Below, piece after piece: positions 11,837 to 23,380 of a DNA stretch of 64,000 bases. The stretch comes from Cryptomeria japonica. Lineage: Eukaryota > Streptophyta > Pinopsida > Cupressales > Cupressaceae. The stretch lies in assembly GCF_030272615.1 (NCBI RefSeq), contig NC_081413.1:556043136-556107135 (forward strand), written 5' to 3'. The position numbers and the translations under genes were made by a program. Under the pieces are notes generated by a model that saw only the letters and a list, made by a program, of their open reading frames with translations, was not told the origin of the DNA and ran no database searches. Within the stretch, counting starts at the first letter, position 1; each line of letters begins with the position of its first letter.

Positions 11837-12427
11837 TGCTTCTAGCATCATTTCATAATAAATATTTTCATGTCTTATGGGAATATTCTTCTCCATAAAT
11901 AAAATTCCATCCCACTTTCTTATATGTCATTTCACTTCATTTCGCCATCATTTTTGTACAGGTGCAGGTATGTACATATTGTGTTTTGTTTTAATTACGC
12001 ATTTATTATTTCATTATGATTATGCCTTTCTAAATCCATGTACACTCCTCAAAATATTGTCAGCTTGTGTGGACACATGCTAGGTTAAGTTGGGAGGTGC
12101 TTTATGGTTCGGTTTCCAAAGTTAGTGATTATCCATCCTTTTTGGTACTTAGAATTGATTGCTTGCCATAATAGTTTTAACAATATATTTTTTCACACAA
12201 GGAAGTAATAAATTATGCTGCCAATTGGAGATGTGTATAGATTTTTCAATTTTGCAAATCTGTCAAATATTTTGGTTCTCCATTTCTCAGCGACAGAGTG
12301 TTCAATACTAATAGAGTAAGAAATGGGTGGAGATCCAATCTGCCATGAGCCAACAGTCCATAATGTGTTGTTGTAGGATGCTCTTTGTGAGCATTATTTT
12401 ACACACCATGGCTGGACTGATTACTTT
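11837..12427 (+). other. Spacer between integrase and ORF3 of P
   Basis: Non-coding stretch of about 590 bp with no recognisable domain. In Athila elements the third ORF follows pol after a similar untranslated gap, and its message is thought to be separate. No splice or promoter signal can be assigned by eye. Confidence 0.4.
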
Positions 12428-14535
12428 TTGAAAATCAGAGACTTTAATGAGGAAATTGCTACAGATTTTATGCATTCCTTCAATGAAGGAGAAGCTATAG
12501 TTAAAGGCTTAAGGGTTATTGCTACGGAGCATCAAATAGCAGAAGTAACAGGGTTGCCGCAGGAAGGGGAACTATTTCTAGAATCAAAAGACGCAAGGAG
12601 CGCCAGGGCAGAGTTTACAATTCCCACAGATGGACCTCTAACGGTGGATAAGCAAGGAACTAGAAGGGTTTCCTTGCTAGCAGAGTGGCCTCAGGTAGCT
12701 TTATATGACATGAAATACATTACTTGTGAAGGGAGATATTCAAATCTACATTCATCGTATTTTAAATTACTTAGTCATTTACGGCATGGTCGGAGGGTGA
12801 ATGTCCCTAATTTTCTATACCACCTCATTTCTACAAGTGCTAAGGAAACGCGGAAGAATAAAAATCATTCTGTTAGCCATCATGGTTTGGTTAAATTGCT
12901 TGTAGAAAGTTATCTTAGAGATGTTTTATAGATGGAATGGGGGGTATTTGAGGATATATTGTAGTTTAGAGTGGAGGATGCTCCTATTGGAAATGCTCCT
13001 ATTGTAGAGGATCCACCAATTGAAGAAGAAAATATTACAGAACACTCTTCTCTCGTAGTTGATGCAGAGGATGATTTACTTGTTGCCGAAGGAGCTACGG
13101 TTATTATGCAGGAAGAGATGGCTGAAGAAAATGTGGAACAACCCTCTACTTCTCTTCAAAGAGAGTCACCAATTGCCAAGAGAAAAGGGAAGGAATTGGA
13201 AATAAATGAAACAGATGAGGAACTTATGGCCCAGCTACATGCAACTCAAATTTCTCATGTAGCTAAGAAGCATAGGTCAAAAAGAAAAACTCCTATAGCA
13301 ACTGAAACCATTCATGTAGCCACTCCAAAGGTTTATGTGAGAAGAACACGGAGTAGGACACAAAAGGCTCATCTAGCAGGTGATCTGGCAGAGTTTATTG
13401 TAGTGGAAACATCAGAAGAAGGAAGCCCTGTGGTATTGAAATCAAAGAAGGAAGCCCTATAAATGTTGGAATGTAGGAAGAAGGTGATGAAGATAGACTG
13501 TCAAATCTTTCTTTTGTGGCACAGCAACTTGAGGAAACTATTGGAGATATTCCACAGCAACTTGAGGAAAATGTTGGAGATATTCCACAACAACTTGAGG
13601 AAAATGTTGGAGATATTTCACAGCAGCTTGAAGAAATTGTTGGAGAGATTTCAGAGTAGATTGAGGAACTTATTGAAGAGATCCCATGACCTAAGGTAAC
13701 ACCTATTAGACCTCCTTCATCCCTAAGTAGTTTATCTATTGCTTTAACATTTTATAGATAATGGGAAATAGAGAAGGCTAGGTTGCCAGGGATTATTGAC
13801 AAACAACAAAAAGAAATTGAAAAGAGGGATAACAAAATTAAGGAATTAGAGGCTGAGGTTGAAACAATCACTGGTATGATCCCTGAATTGATGCAATGTA
13901 GGGAACCTCCAAGGGTTTATGTTGTGCATTTGAAGGAGCAATATTTGAATTTCAAATTGAACCGCATTGTTAGGGACCTTAGCCCCTCTTTAGAAACCCC
14001 TGAAGAATTTTATTATGCTTACCAGACTTCTCCGGTAGCTGTGAAAAATTCGCTATGTGAATTTTATTTACATGACTATGTTGTACCTTTAGACAGTCAG
14101 TGGAACCCTTTATTATATATTGGGGATATCCATATCAAAGCTTTAATGTCATGGATCCAAAATGAGATCAGTATGGGGGCACAAGCCAGGGCATATAAAG
14201 ATTTAGCATTTGACTGTACATTGCCATTGAGGAAGGAAGCAAAAGAACCAAGAGTTCTTTATTATGAATGGCAGAAATTACTGGTAAGAGATGATGTTAG
14301 AAAACTAGTGCTTCCAATGAGAGAAGAAATCTACAAGGCATATGAGCACTTTGTTCATACTGACAGTGCAGCTGCAATAGAAGGGTTAACTCAGCGTTGG
14401 AATAACTTACCAGAACAATTGAAGCAACGACAACCTTATTCATTGCAAAATTTTTGGGCAACTATGCAAAGAGCCCCCACATATATACAACTGGGCAGAG
14501 AGAAGACCAACAACTGGCTACCACTAATCTTTTAG
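12428..14535 (+). pseudogene. ORF3 of element P (env-position protein, function unknown)
   Basis: About 700 codons downstream of integrase, the position of the so-called envelope-like ORF of Athila elements; no signal peptide or clear membrane segment is seen. The N-terminal domain (12428-12931) includes VTGLPQEGELF and YITCEGRYSNLHSSYFKLLSHLRHGRRVNVP; it aligns with the protein at 36462-37367. A Glu-rich, then basic middle follows (12971-13462), then an 11-residue leucine repeat (13522-13653), a coiled-coil KQQKEIEKRDNKIKELEAEVE, and a C-terminal domain (EEFYYAYQTSPVAVKNSLCEF ...) ending at TAG 14536. One frameshift lies between about 13445 and 13520, and at least four in-frame stops are present. 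The domain resembles a plant putative transposon protein family; that name is from memory. Confidence 0.6.
13522..13653 (+). repeat. Four 33-bp coding repeats in ORF3 of P
   Basis: Four tandem copies of a 33-base unit starting CAGCAACTTGAGGAA, encoding QQLEE(T/N)(I/V)GDI(P/S). An 11-residue leucine-containing unit suggests an elongated helical or coiled segment. The unit is read in the frame of 13783-14535, not of 12971-13462, which locates the frameshift just upstream. Confidence 0.8.
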
Positions 14536-14566
14536 CCTCCTATTCTCAAGTCGCCACACACAGTTA

Positions 14567-15419
14567 TGTTGAGAAGTTAATCTCTCCTCTCATCAAGGGG
14601 AGATTCCCTTTCAAATTTCTTCTCTAATTGACAAGAAATCAAAATCTATGAGTTGGTGTTGGGCATATAACTCTCTTTTTTCATAGTTTATGTGTTCTCC
14701 CTCTACCTTATTACAATTTCTCTATCTCTTCAAATACTTAAAGAAAAGAACAATGGGTTTAACAATCTACGCTAAAACTTACTATCAAGTAGCACAAAGT
14801 CTCCCTTGAAGGTAATACTACTTTAAACTGATTATTACAAATAATTAGAAATTTAACTCGCAGCTCAAAGTCTTCAAGTATGAATTCCCAATCCTTCAAA
14901 CTACAAGTAACAACAGCAATACAAAGTTTACCACTAATTACTCAATTACCAAAAGATTTCCCAAATATGCTAGAAGCACACAGTCTACCCGCACAATTCA
15001 AGAGCTCTCTAACTCACATAACAATCTCTCCAATATCAAAGAAGTAAAGAACATATGTAAGCAATGGACATAAGAACATTAACTCACATAAACACTTTTC
15101 TTGATACAACACAAAGTTTGAGATCAACAAAATGCTTTCTTTATTTGCTTGATAAAATTCTCACTACAAAAGCACAAAGTCTTCTTTGAGGCAAAAATTC
15201 TGCAGAGATTTTCTTAGCATGAAAAAGATAAAAATATTTACAAATGAGGTCCTCCTTAAATAGGAAAAGAATGGAGAAAAATGTGGGCACAATTGACTAA
15301 TTCAACTGCACAGTCCCACTTTACTACAACTATAGCATAAAGAAAACGTGCAGTTGCATGAAAACTGACAGCATCTATTGATGCAACTGCATAAAAAGAA
15401 AGTGTCAAAAGGGGACACT
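14567..15419 (-). other. Non-coding 3' part of O LTR (R/U5-like)
   Basis: Lies downstream of the LTR reading frame. Matches 26459-27298 closely. It contains several copies of an ACAAAGT word (for example CACAAAGTCT near 14784 and 15176) and an inverted pair around TGCAACTGCA/TGCAGTTGCA near 15300-15400. No domain-coding potential. Confidence 0.5.
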
Positions 15420-18400
15420 TCATTCATCTTTCTCCTCCTCATTGGATTTCTAAAAAAATTTGAACTTAGCTAGGATAAATTTCATCTCTGCTTCGTTCAG
15501 CATTGGAGTAGAACTTGTGATCACTCGGATGCAGGAAATTGCATCTTCAATTTTTACCTGTTTCTTTTTCCCGTCCTTCAGCATGGACACAAGGACTTCG
15601 AAAGTAACCTGGATTTCCAATAGTTTATCAAATGTATCAAGCGATAAATCTTGTCCCATGCAGTGATCTATCAAAGTAAGGAATTCATGTGTGATAGTTT
15701 CAACAGTGACGAGATTCTGATCGCTGTCATATAAATAGCAAGGAAGATCATCAACTTTGGTAAAAATGAGGTCGATCTCGTAATCACCCTCTTTCTTCTC
15801 TCAGTCCAGTTCTGCAATCATCAACCTTATTGTCTCTTCCTTATGAGAAAATAAGGACAAAATCTAGATGTACTTTTCCCTTGTAGGAATTACCTGATTT
15901 TCAACAAGGACATCTATTCTGAAGTCCTCCATTTTACTCCATAAGGTAGTACTTTTCCCAACTTCCTCAATTTCCTGTGATAATGAAGTCTTGAGTCCTT
16001 GTATCTGACTCTTGATTACTTCAAAATCTGACAATAGTCCAACTATGGAACTCAGCAGATGAGAGCCTTCTGATCTTAACCATGAAATCCACTCATCCAT
16101 CACTCGGCCTTTAGCTCCTACCTGTTCAATCTTCTTTAGAGCTTCGGTGTCCATTGAGGATCCTATGGGCTCGACTTCTTGAGAAGATTGTGTAACTTTG
16201 AGAAGAACATTGGTCAGTTTCTCACACTTTTGCTTCAATTCATGCTTTTCATCCCTCTCCCGATCAAATATTCTCAACAAAGAATCAAAAGCTGTCTGAG
16301 AGTCCAATTTGACACTCTCATGTGTTTCCACCCCAAGTTCTATGACTTGCATGGTATAATCTTTGGGTCGTATGTTGCTTTTATCTTTTTCTGATGATGG
16401 CACCATGACCTCAGCATACTTTCTCTTAGAAGTCAGGTCCACCAACACTCGAGATACAATCTTTGGCTTCTTTGTTCCTTTTGGCTTCGGAGGGACCAAC
16501 TACTCAAAATCAAACTCATCGGGAGAGATCACCTATTTTTTTCTCTTAGTGGCCACCACTTCCATCCAAGGTGGTAATTTTGGATTGGTTGATGGAGTAG
16601 TAGCTCCTTGCTGATTTTTCATTAAAGTCTCGTGAGCAGGCTGACTGGAGCTTGGAGCAGCTATGAGTGTTGTCGATGGCACCAATGTAGAAGTATCTAG
16701 TGGCACATTCATTGATATTGTAACATTAGTTGTTGCTAACACCTCTTCAGTTACAAATGGGAGATTTGAAGGTGCTATGGGTGCAACTTTAGTACTTACC
16801 AATGGTAGAATTTCTGTTGTGACTATAGTAATAGGTAAGTTGACTGAAGCCTCTTCTACAAATACCTCTTCCAAGGCTTCATTAAAATCCATCATTGTAG
16901 ATTCAATGGTAGATGAGGGAATATCATCCAGATTGGAGAAGTTGGTCAGTGTGAAAAACTATTGAGTGGCATCTCACTGAGCCATGCCCATACCTAGACC
17001 TCCATCTTGAAAATCTTCATCCTCTTCATCAGAGTAAGATTCGATAGAGTGGATGACTACCTATGAAGTGGTCGAGGCATCAACTCCTACTAGATGTGAT
17101 ACTTCCTCAACCTGTACTTCCTCTTGTTGAGGAATTTCATCTTCTTCAACTTTATTGGCAGGCAGTTGTTCTGGCTCTTACGCCACTGCTTCATGTACTG
17201 TAGATGATGATTCACCCTTTTTGGACCCTATAACTGTAAATTTGATTTTAGGCCCTTTACCCTTCGATTGTACCACAAGAGCTAAGGATAGTGCTTGCGG
17301 GTCTGCCCTACTCTTTGTTCTTATTTTAGTTGTACCTGTCTTGCCAACTGGGCCATCACTGTTATCATCATCTCTTGAACTAGTAGGAGGCTACTTTATC
17401 CTGAGATTCTTCTTTATCAGCCCTGCATTGGTGTTTGCTAGGATGGGAGCAATCCTTTGAGTGATCAATTTGCTTTCTTTCTTTGACCATTGCATGGGAG
17501 GAAGTGGAGAATCAACAATCTTTTTCTCATAATAGATGGGGTCTATTATGTCATTTGTGTCTTCCATGGTCATTGGGATCTTGGCTAAATCCAAATTTTC
17601 AATTTGTTCCAAGGTAAGACGCGTGAAATCCATCCTTCTTATATCTTCCTCATTCTGACAATCTGCCCAAACATCTTCAAACCTATAGACATGGGTATAA
17701 TTCCTCTTGAGTTTTCTCTTTATGCCACGAAAGTCAAAAAAAATTCGTGCCTTGAATCTTCGCATGGTATTCCATTGCATTTCTTCTTCCATGTTTTTGG
17801 CCTTGGGGTTGGTTAGAACTAAGTACCTTTCGATTAACTCTAGGAACTTCAACCCAGTCTTATGTGCTTGTGATTGTTTTTAATGAACATACATTAGTTG
17901 TCTACACAACTCCATGAAAATAATCTTGTCTAAAGGGAATCTTGATAGAATAAAAGGCTCGCCTGAGAAACATCCAATTTGGATGTAAGTGAAAGTAGGA
18001 AATTGAAGGAAAACACACCCAAAATGAGATACCCTGTTATAGGCAGCCTCTGATAATCTGTAGTTCTGCTGACCCTTATCAAACATGCACTTCCATACAA
18101 TGAAGAAGGCATCATCAACTCTTCAGAAGTGAGTACCTTCATTCTTGATGGTAAGTTGCTCATAATACTCCCAAACAGGCACCAATCTTCTATCACCCTT
18201 GGTAGATAGACCTAGATATTGCCTCATAGAGGTAGCTGCATAAATCAGGTATGAAGTCATGTAGAATTTTAGTGTTACTTTGACCTTTTTCAATTGAGCA
18301 CAAAGCACATCACTGATCTGTTCACCCCAATCAATTCTTGCAGCCCCTTTTCTGATTATATTCATATAGTAACACATCTAGGTTTGGAAGTAATGAGAGT

Positions 18401-19022
18401 CCTTTAGCCCCTTTACTCTAGACAACATGGTAACCATGTCATTGTATTCCTCATTGAAGTCACTCCTATGGAAAGACTTGGGCCATCATGAGGTAGTAGA
18501 ATGTCTAGAAGTAGAAAGGTACACAGTGTTGACCACTTTCTTGTACTTAACTTCATTTTTCTCATAGTACTCTTGAGCACTCTCTTGAGAAATATCAGCT
18601 ACCTCTTCAACCGGAGAGCCTTTGAAAACACTATTGAAAAATACATTGTCCAGAGTCATAATGACATTCTGATCTACATCTTTCACCTGTCTTTTATTTG
18701 GATCAAAGTGATCCGCTACTGTGAGCACAAATTCTGGATCATGAGCTGCAACTAGGAACAATACATATTTATGCAACTCAGACTTGATCAGATTGGTTAG
18801 GTGATCTAGAGCCTTCTCAACTTGGTCAATGAATTCCTGCATACTGACATGTCCGATCTCAGTATCTCTAATTTCCTTGATATTTGAGTCCACTGAACTC
18901 TCTAGGTACATATTCAAGTACTTATCGTACTTGTACTTCATTTTTCTTGTTGATGTTTTACCCCGAGAAGATTCCAATTGACTCATGGAAGGCTCCGATT
19001 TATCTTGAGGGAGCTTTGATAT
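15420..19022 (-). pseudogene. LTR-borne ORF of element O, left copy (unknown protein, ~1,200 codons)
   Basis: One frame can be followed for 3,603 bases without a frameshift, broken only by in-frame stops (roughly a dozen). The start ATG seen in the right copy is ATA here (19020-19022). Features in order: basic KTSTRKMKYKYDKYLNMY (about residue 25), a helical HVSMQEFIDQVEKALDHL region, a conserved block with YMTSYLIYAATSMRQY and YNRVSHFGCVFLQFPTFTYI, a basic RRFKARIFFDFRGIKRKLKR stretch, a Ser/Glu/Asp-rich middle, a Pro/Thr/Ser region (about residues 700-800), coiled-coil-like RERDEKHELKQKCEKL, and an acidic end KSNEEEKDE. I do not recognise a family. It is not gag, protease, RT or integrase. 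Confidence 0.6.
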
Positions 19023-19152
19023 TCATGATGACTACATTCAACACTGAGGATTAACTCTTTTGATATTTATCATCATCATAAAAAACTAGTTTTCTTCAAT
19101 CGGATCAAAAAACAGGACTCAAAACAGACTTAGGAGTAAAACTACCAAAATA

Positions 19153-19717
19153 GCAGGTCGGGGAAAAAAGTCCGACATGCTCTTTTAGAAAACAAAGTTT
19201 GCACATCGAACTTTAAAGTCTGATGTGTAGGGGTAAACATCTTGATAGGCACACTGGACTTTAAATTCTAATGTGCAAACTTGGGGTAAGCTATCAGCAC
19301 ATCGGACTTTAAAGTCCGATGTGCAAATCCGAGATGAGTTATCAACACATCAAACTTTAAGTCCAATGTGTTAATTTGGGGTAGATCAATGGCACATCGG
19401 ACTTTAAAGTCCGATGTGAAATGGTAAAACCTTAGGCAAAACCAGCACATCGGACTTCAAAGTCTGATGTGCTAGGTTAAAAACAATCGGTTGACATGTC
19501 GGGTTTTAAAACCTGACATGTCAATCAAAACTTCACATCTCCGCATATTGGGTTTTAAAGTCCGATATGCAAAGATAAATTATCTCGCATATCGGACTTG
19601 AAAACCTGATATGCAGAGATTCCTCCATCCAACTGCATACCAGACTTTCAAGTCCGATGTGCAACTTGGAGAAGGATGACTTTGGAGGGAAATCGGACTT
19701 TAAAGTCTGGTTGTCCT
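19153..19717. repeat. Palindrome array, left O LTR, 12 units of ~48 bp
   Basis: Twelve palindromes start at 19153, 19201, 19249, 19297, 19344, 19392, 19445, 19491, 19543, 19587, 19635 and 19684, a spacing of 44-53 and mostly 48. The commonest unit is GCACATCGGACTTT followed by its own reverse complement (28 bp, perfect at 19297-19324). Other units have different arms, such as TTGACATGTC (19491-19524), GCATATC (19587-19614) and GAGG..AATC (19684-19717), but keep the symmetry. Spacers are about 20 bp, related to each other. The array lies 130-700 bp upstream of the LTR ORF start, the U3/promoter position. Confidence 0.88.
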
Positions 19718-20014
19718 CTTGACATAAGGCAAAACCCGGAGAAAACAAAACAAGGAAAAATGAATGGGAAGATAAAACAAAACAAGAAAAGAAACCTGAA
19801 AAGAAAGAATAAAAACCCTACCTTCTCTGCAACAAGTGATTTGGGGAAAAAATTGATGATGGCATGATCCAATCTGAGTTGCGGCGAGCAAAAATGAAGG
19901 AGGGTGCACGGAGAAGAGGAAGACACAAGCAACAATGAAGAAAAGACACGAGAAAAGTGATTAAATAAACCTCTTATTTAACCATTAATGTTGCATTAAT
20001 GACTAACATGCAGT

Positions 20015-20133
20015 GCAGGTTGGACTTTAAAGTCCAAACTGCAGGCTTCAACACCTAACAAATGCACATTGGACTTTAAAGTCCAACGTGCATAAAGCAA
20101 AGAAAGACCCTGCAATTAAAGTCTGAATTGCAG
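20015..20133. repeat. Palindrome array, second cluster, left O LTR (3 units)
   Basis: Three more units at 20015, 20063 and 20110, again 47-48 bp apart. Arms are TGCAGGTT/AAACTGCA, TGCACATT/AACGTGCA and CTGCAATT/AATTGCAG around the TTTAAA core (the last has lost part of the core). The matching cluster in the right LTR (35174-35342) has one unit more. Confidence 0.8.
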
Positions 20134-20425
20134 GTAAAACTGCAAACTTAGAAAAATTAAGAAAACACTAAAAACAAAAAGCAAGAAGCTAAAAGAGCTA
20201 ACTAATGAAGTCGATTAAGCTCTCTTGGAAACCATAAGGTATGAAACGGACTAGTTTCATAGGGTTGCCTCACGATTTTGGCCACACTGAAATCGACAAC
20301 AACAACTGGCTCTAACTAGGGAACAAGCTGCACCACTTAATGGATATAGAGTCAGGCAACAAAAAGACTAAAAAGAAAAGACTATACATATTTTACAAAA
20401 AGTACAACTTCCTTTACATCGCTCT

Positions 20426-21480
20426 CTATTGAGCAACAAGCTTCAAATTTTCTCCACTATGAGGTAGCAAGAACGCGGTACCATCTGCATATGCAAGTAA
20501 GTAGCCATGCTCGCCACATACTTCATGAATAGTGAAGGGACCTCTCCATAAGGAGTCAAAATTTCCATGCAAATCCTTTGGTTCCCTCCTCTTGTCCCAT
20601 AACAAAACTTGATCACCAACTGAGAACTCACGAGAAGTTGTTTTCTTATCAAACAATACCTTCACTTGGCTTTGGCATGCAGCAATCCTATCTACCACTT
20701 ATGCTCTTGTTTCTTCCAGCTGAGAAAGAAACATAATCCGCTTATCCAGTGAATCTTGATATGTTTCATCTTCAATGGCCTTGGTGAACTTTAATGCTGG
20801 AAGTTCCACAGTGATTGGAATCTCGGCATTCAACCCATACAAGAGTTGAAAAGGTGACATACCGATTGCTCTTTTTGGAGTTATACGATCCGCCCATAGC
20901 GCATCATAAAGAGCTTTATGCCAAGTCCGTTGTCTTTCATCAACTAGCTTCCTCATAATAGTACCATTTCCTCATGAATAATAGTCAGATGAGTATGAAA
21001 GAGTAATACCATGATCAAAGCAAAAGTCAATTATCTCATAAGATGAAAAGTATGAAGCATTATCAGGTACTATCTTATGAGGAATGCCAAACCTTGAAAT
21101 GATGTTTTCCTTCAAAAATTGACAAACCACTGCTGAGGTAGATTGCTTAGCTGGGATTGCCTCTACCCACTTGGTGAAGTAATTTGTTGCCATGAGGATG
21201 TATATGTGACCTGCACTAGTTGTCAAATTGACAGGTCCAACGAAGTCCAATCCCCACTATTGGAAAGGCTCTTCAATTACCACTGGTTTAAGAGGGAGCG
21301 CAACTAATTTGGGTTTACCAACGAATTGCTGACATTGCTCACACTTGTGAACCCAACTGTATCTATCTTTAAACAATGTCGACCAATAGTATCTAGCCGA
21401 GATTTTGTGTGCAGTGACAGGAGGCGAGAAATGCCCACCACAATCAAGATCATAGAAAGCTTGAAGTAATCAATCTTGTT
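20426..21480 (-). pseudogene. Integrase of element O, catalytic Glu lost
   Basis: Core seen as MDFVGPVNLTTSAGHIYILM (first Asp), WVEAIPAKQSTS and KIVPDNASYF (second Asp). The stretch that should hold the catalytic Glu reads SSDYYS-stop-GNGTIMRKLVDE: the residues normally between GNG and the following helix are missing, so a short deletion has removed the Glu. The rest continues normally (RTWHKALYDALWADRITPK, SVGDQVLLWDKRREP, LWRGPFTIHEV, ending LVAQ-stop at 20426). The zinc-finger part (21250-21480) is full of stops. Not functional. Confidence 0.85.
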
Positions 21481-21489
21481 GTTGTTTGT

Positions 21490-23233
21490 CTACACAGCAT
21501 AAGAAATTACCGTCCAGACCTTTCTATACAAACCATTGTCCCATAGGACAAAATTCATTGCTTTGAGTCTCAAGGTTCGCTTTTCCTTGCTTGATAGATG
21601 TGCAGGACAGTCTCCATATGTCAAGAAATATGTCAGGTCTGAATACCACTCATCAGTAGTACTGACAAATAGAACTTTAGGAAGATCTTGGTTCATACCT
21701 TTGCTTTCCAGCACTACTTCATCAATTGAGTTGTTGTCAGCTATCAACTGACATAGGCCTTTTCCATGAACCAATTTAGTAGGCTTAATTTCCATATCAT
21801 ATTCCTGAATCTTGGCAACCCAATTGCCCCTTTTAGTTTCAAACTCTTGTTGTGTTAGAATTGACTTGACAACAGCATCAGGAACAAGAGCGATGACATG
21901 TGAATTCAGAATATAAAACCTAAAATGTTTCACTGCCTTTACCATGGCAAAAGAATGCTTCTCCATTTCTGAATACTTCAACTCATGAGCTTTTAGTGGA
22001 TAACTCATGAATGCAATAGGTGATTCCATGCCTTCATTATTTTTTTGCATCAGTATAGTTGAACAAGTATGATCTGATGCATAGCTATACATAATAAACT
22101 CTTTGGTATAATCTAGGCACACCAAAACTGGAGCATTTGCCATGGCCTCCTTAATTTGATGGAAAGCTTTCTTCTCTTCAGGAGTCCACTTGAAAAGAGA
22201 ATTACCTTTCATCATATAAACTATGTGACGAGTCTGTTCAGCAAAATCTAGGATAAATCTCTGCAAGAAATTTACTTTACCAAAGAAAGAATGAACAATA
22301 GTCTTACTTGTGGGAAAGGAAAGGTCACGAATAGCTTTAACTCTTTCAGCACTAATTTTTATACTTCCCAAGCAACTTACCTTCAGTAACCCCAAAAATA
22401 GATTTCTTGGGATTGAGAGAAATTCCATTTTGTCGATATTTTTCTAAGATTTGTTGTAGATGAAAGAAATGATCTTGACGTTTCTTGGAATAAATAGTCA
22501 AATCATCCAAATAAACCACAATGAACTTACCAATAAAACTCTGGAAAGCTAAGTCCATTGCATGCTGGAAAGTTGCTCCCGCATTTATTAATCCGAAACG
22601 CATCCTGTGATATGCAAAGGTACCCCAAGGTGTAGTAAACACGGTCTTATGTTGATCTTGCTCCAGAACCTCTACTTGGTTATAGCCTGAAAATCTGTCC
22701 AACATGGACATCATCTTTGCTCTGGTAACAGCTTGTAGGACATGATCCATGACAAGTAGAGGATAATTATCTTTCAAAGATGCCTGATTCAAATTTTGAA
22801 AATCAACACATATCTGAATATCACCATTCTTCTTATGCACAGGTACTATATTGGCTATCCAGGATGAATGATGAATGGGAAAAATTATCTTTGCTTTCAA
22901 CATCTTCTGGACTTTAGCGAAGATGGTATATGATATCTTTGGATTATATTGCCTTTGTTTCTATCAAAAAGGCATGATTCCTGACTTCAATGGGATGTCG
23001 TGATGAAGTTCTTTCGGGTGGAAAGACTTCAAGTCCTCGTAGGAGTAAGCCAAAACATCAACATATTGTTGCAGCAATGCAACAAATTTATGTCTTTCTT
23101 CCTGTGAGAAACACTTCCCAATATTGATCAGCTTCGGGTTGACTTCAATGCCAATATTTACCTGCTCATACTCCATTGAGCCTGTAGCTGATTTTTGTTG
23201 CTTTCTGACATAGCGATCATGCTTGTCAAACAA
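21490..23233 (-). pseudogene. Reverse transcriptase and RNase H of element O
   Basis: RT motifs: VHKKNGDIQICVDFQNLNQAS, MLDRFSGYNQVEV, TVFTTPWGTFAYHRMRFGL, NAGATFQHAM and catalytic YLDDLTIYSK (about 22520-22490). The N-terminal entry region YEDLKSFHPKELHHDIPLKSG is typical of Tat/Ogre RTs. A frameshift around 22360-22420 moves the connection and RNase H into another frame (FFGKVNFLQRFI, YSYASDHTCSTILMQ, SEMEKHSFAMVKAVKHFRFYIL). It ends near the start of the integrase zinc-finger region (GLYRKV). YLDD rather than YVDD or YMDD separates O from H and P. Confidence 0.88.
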
Positions 23234-23380
23234 TTTTTCTAAAGAGACCAGGCCTTTAGGGATCTTCTTTCCTTTTAACTGCGAAAATTTCTCTCTAGTT
23301 TCTACATCAATTCTTTCAATCGCATCCTTTGAAGGGAAGTGACTACCTTCAAAGTATAGATCATCAAAATTGTCGACAGT

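Larger units (their letters stand above)
14553..20307 (-). mobile_element. 3' LTR of element O
   Basis: Read on the minus strand: start TGTTGTTGTCGATTTC near 20307, then palindromes (20134-20015), a short spacer, the main palindrome array (19717-19153), a long reading frame (19022-15420), then about 870 bp of non-coding DNA to 14553 containing CTTTGTG and TCAACA words. The same order occurs in 26400-35512. LTRs near 5.8 kb are very long, though Ogre-group LTRs of several kb are known. Uninterrupted by other elements, so it serves as the empty-site reference for the three insertions in the other LTR. Confidence 0.72.

Noticed and set aside
16179-17460. Plus-strand frames of 70-100 codons in the left O LTR
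   Set aside because: They lie opposite the collinear minus-strand LTR ORF and are not preserved as a longer frame.
19153-19717. Regular 28-bp repeats with ~20-bp spacers look like a CRISPR array
   Set aside because: The repeats are palindromes that differ from each other, the spacers are related to one another, there are no cas genes, and the context is a plant LTR that exists in two copies.
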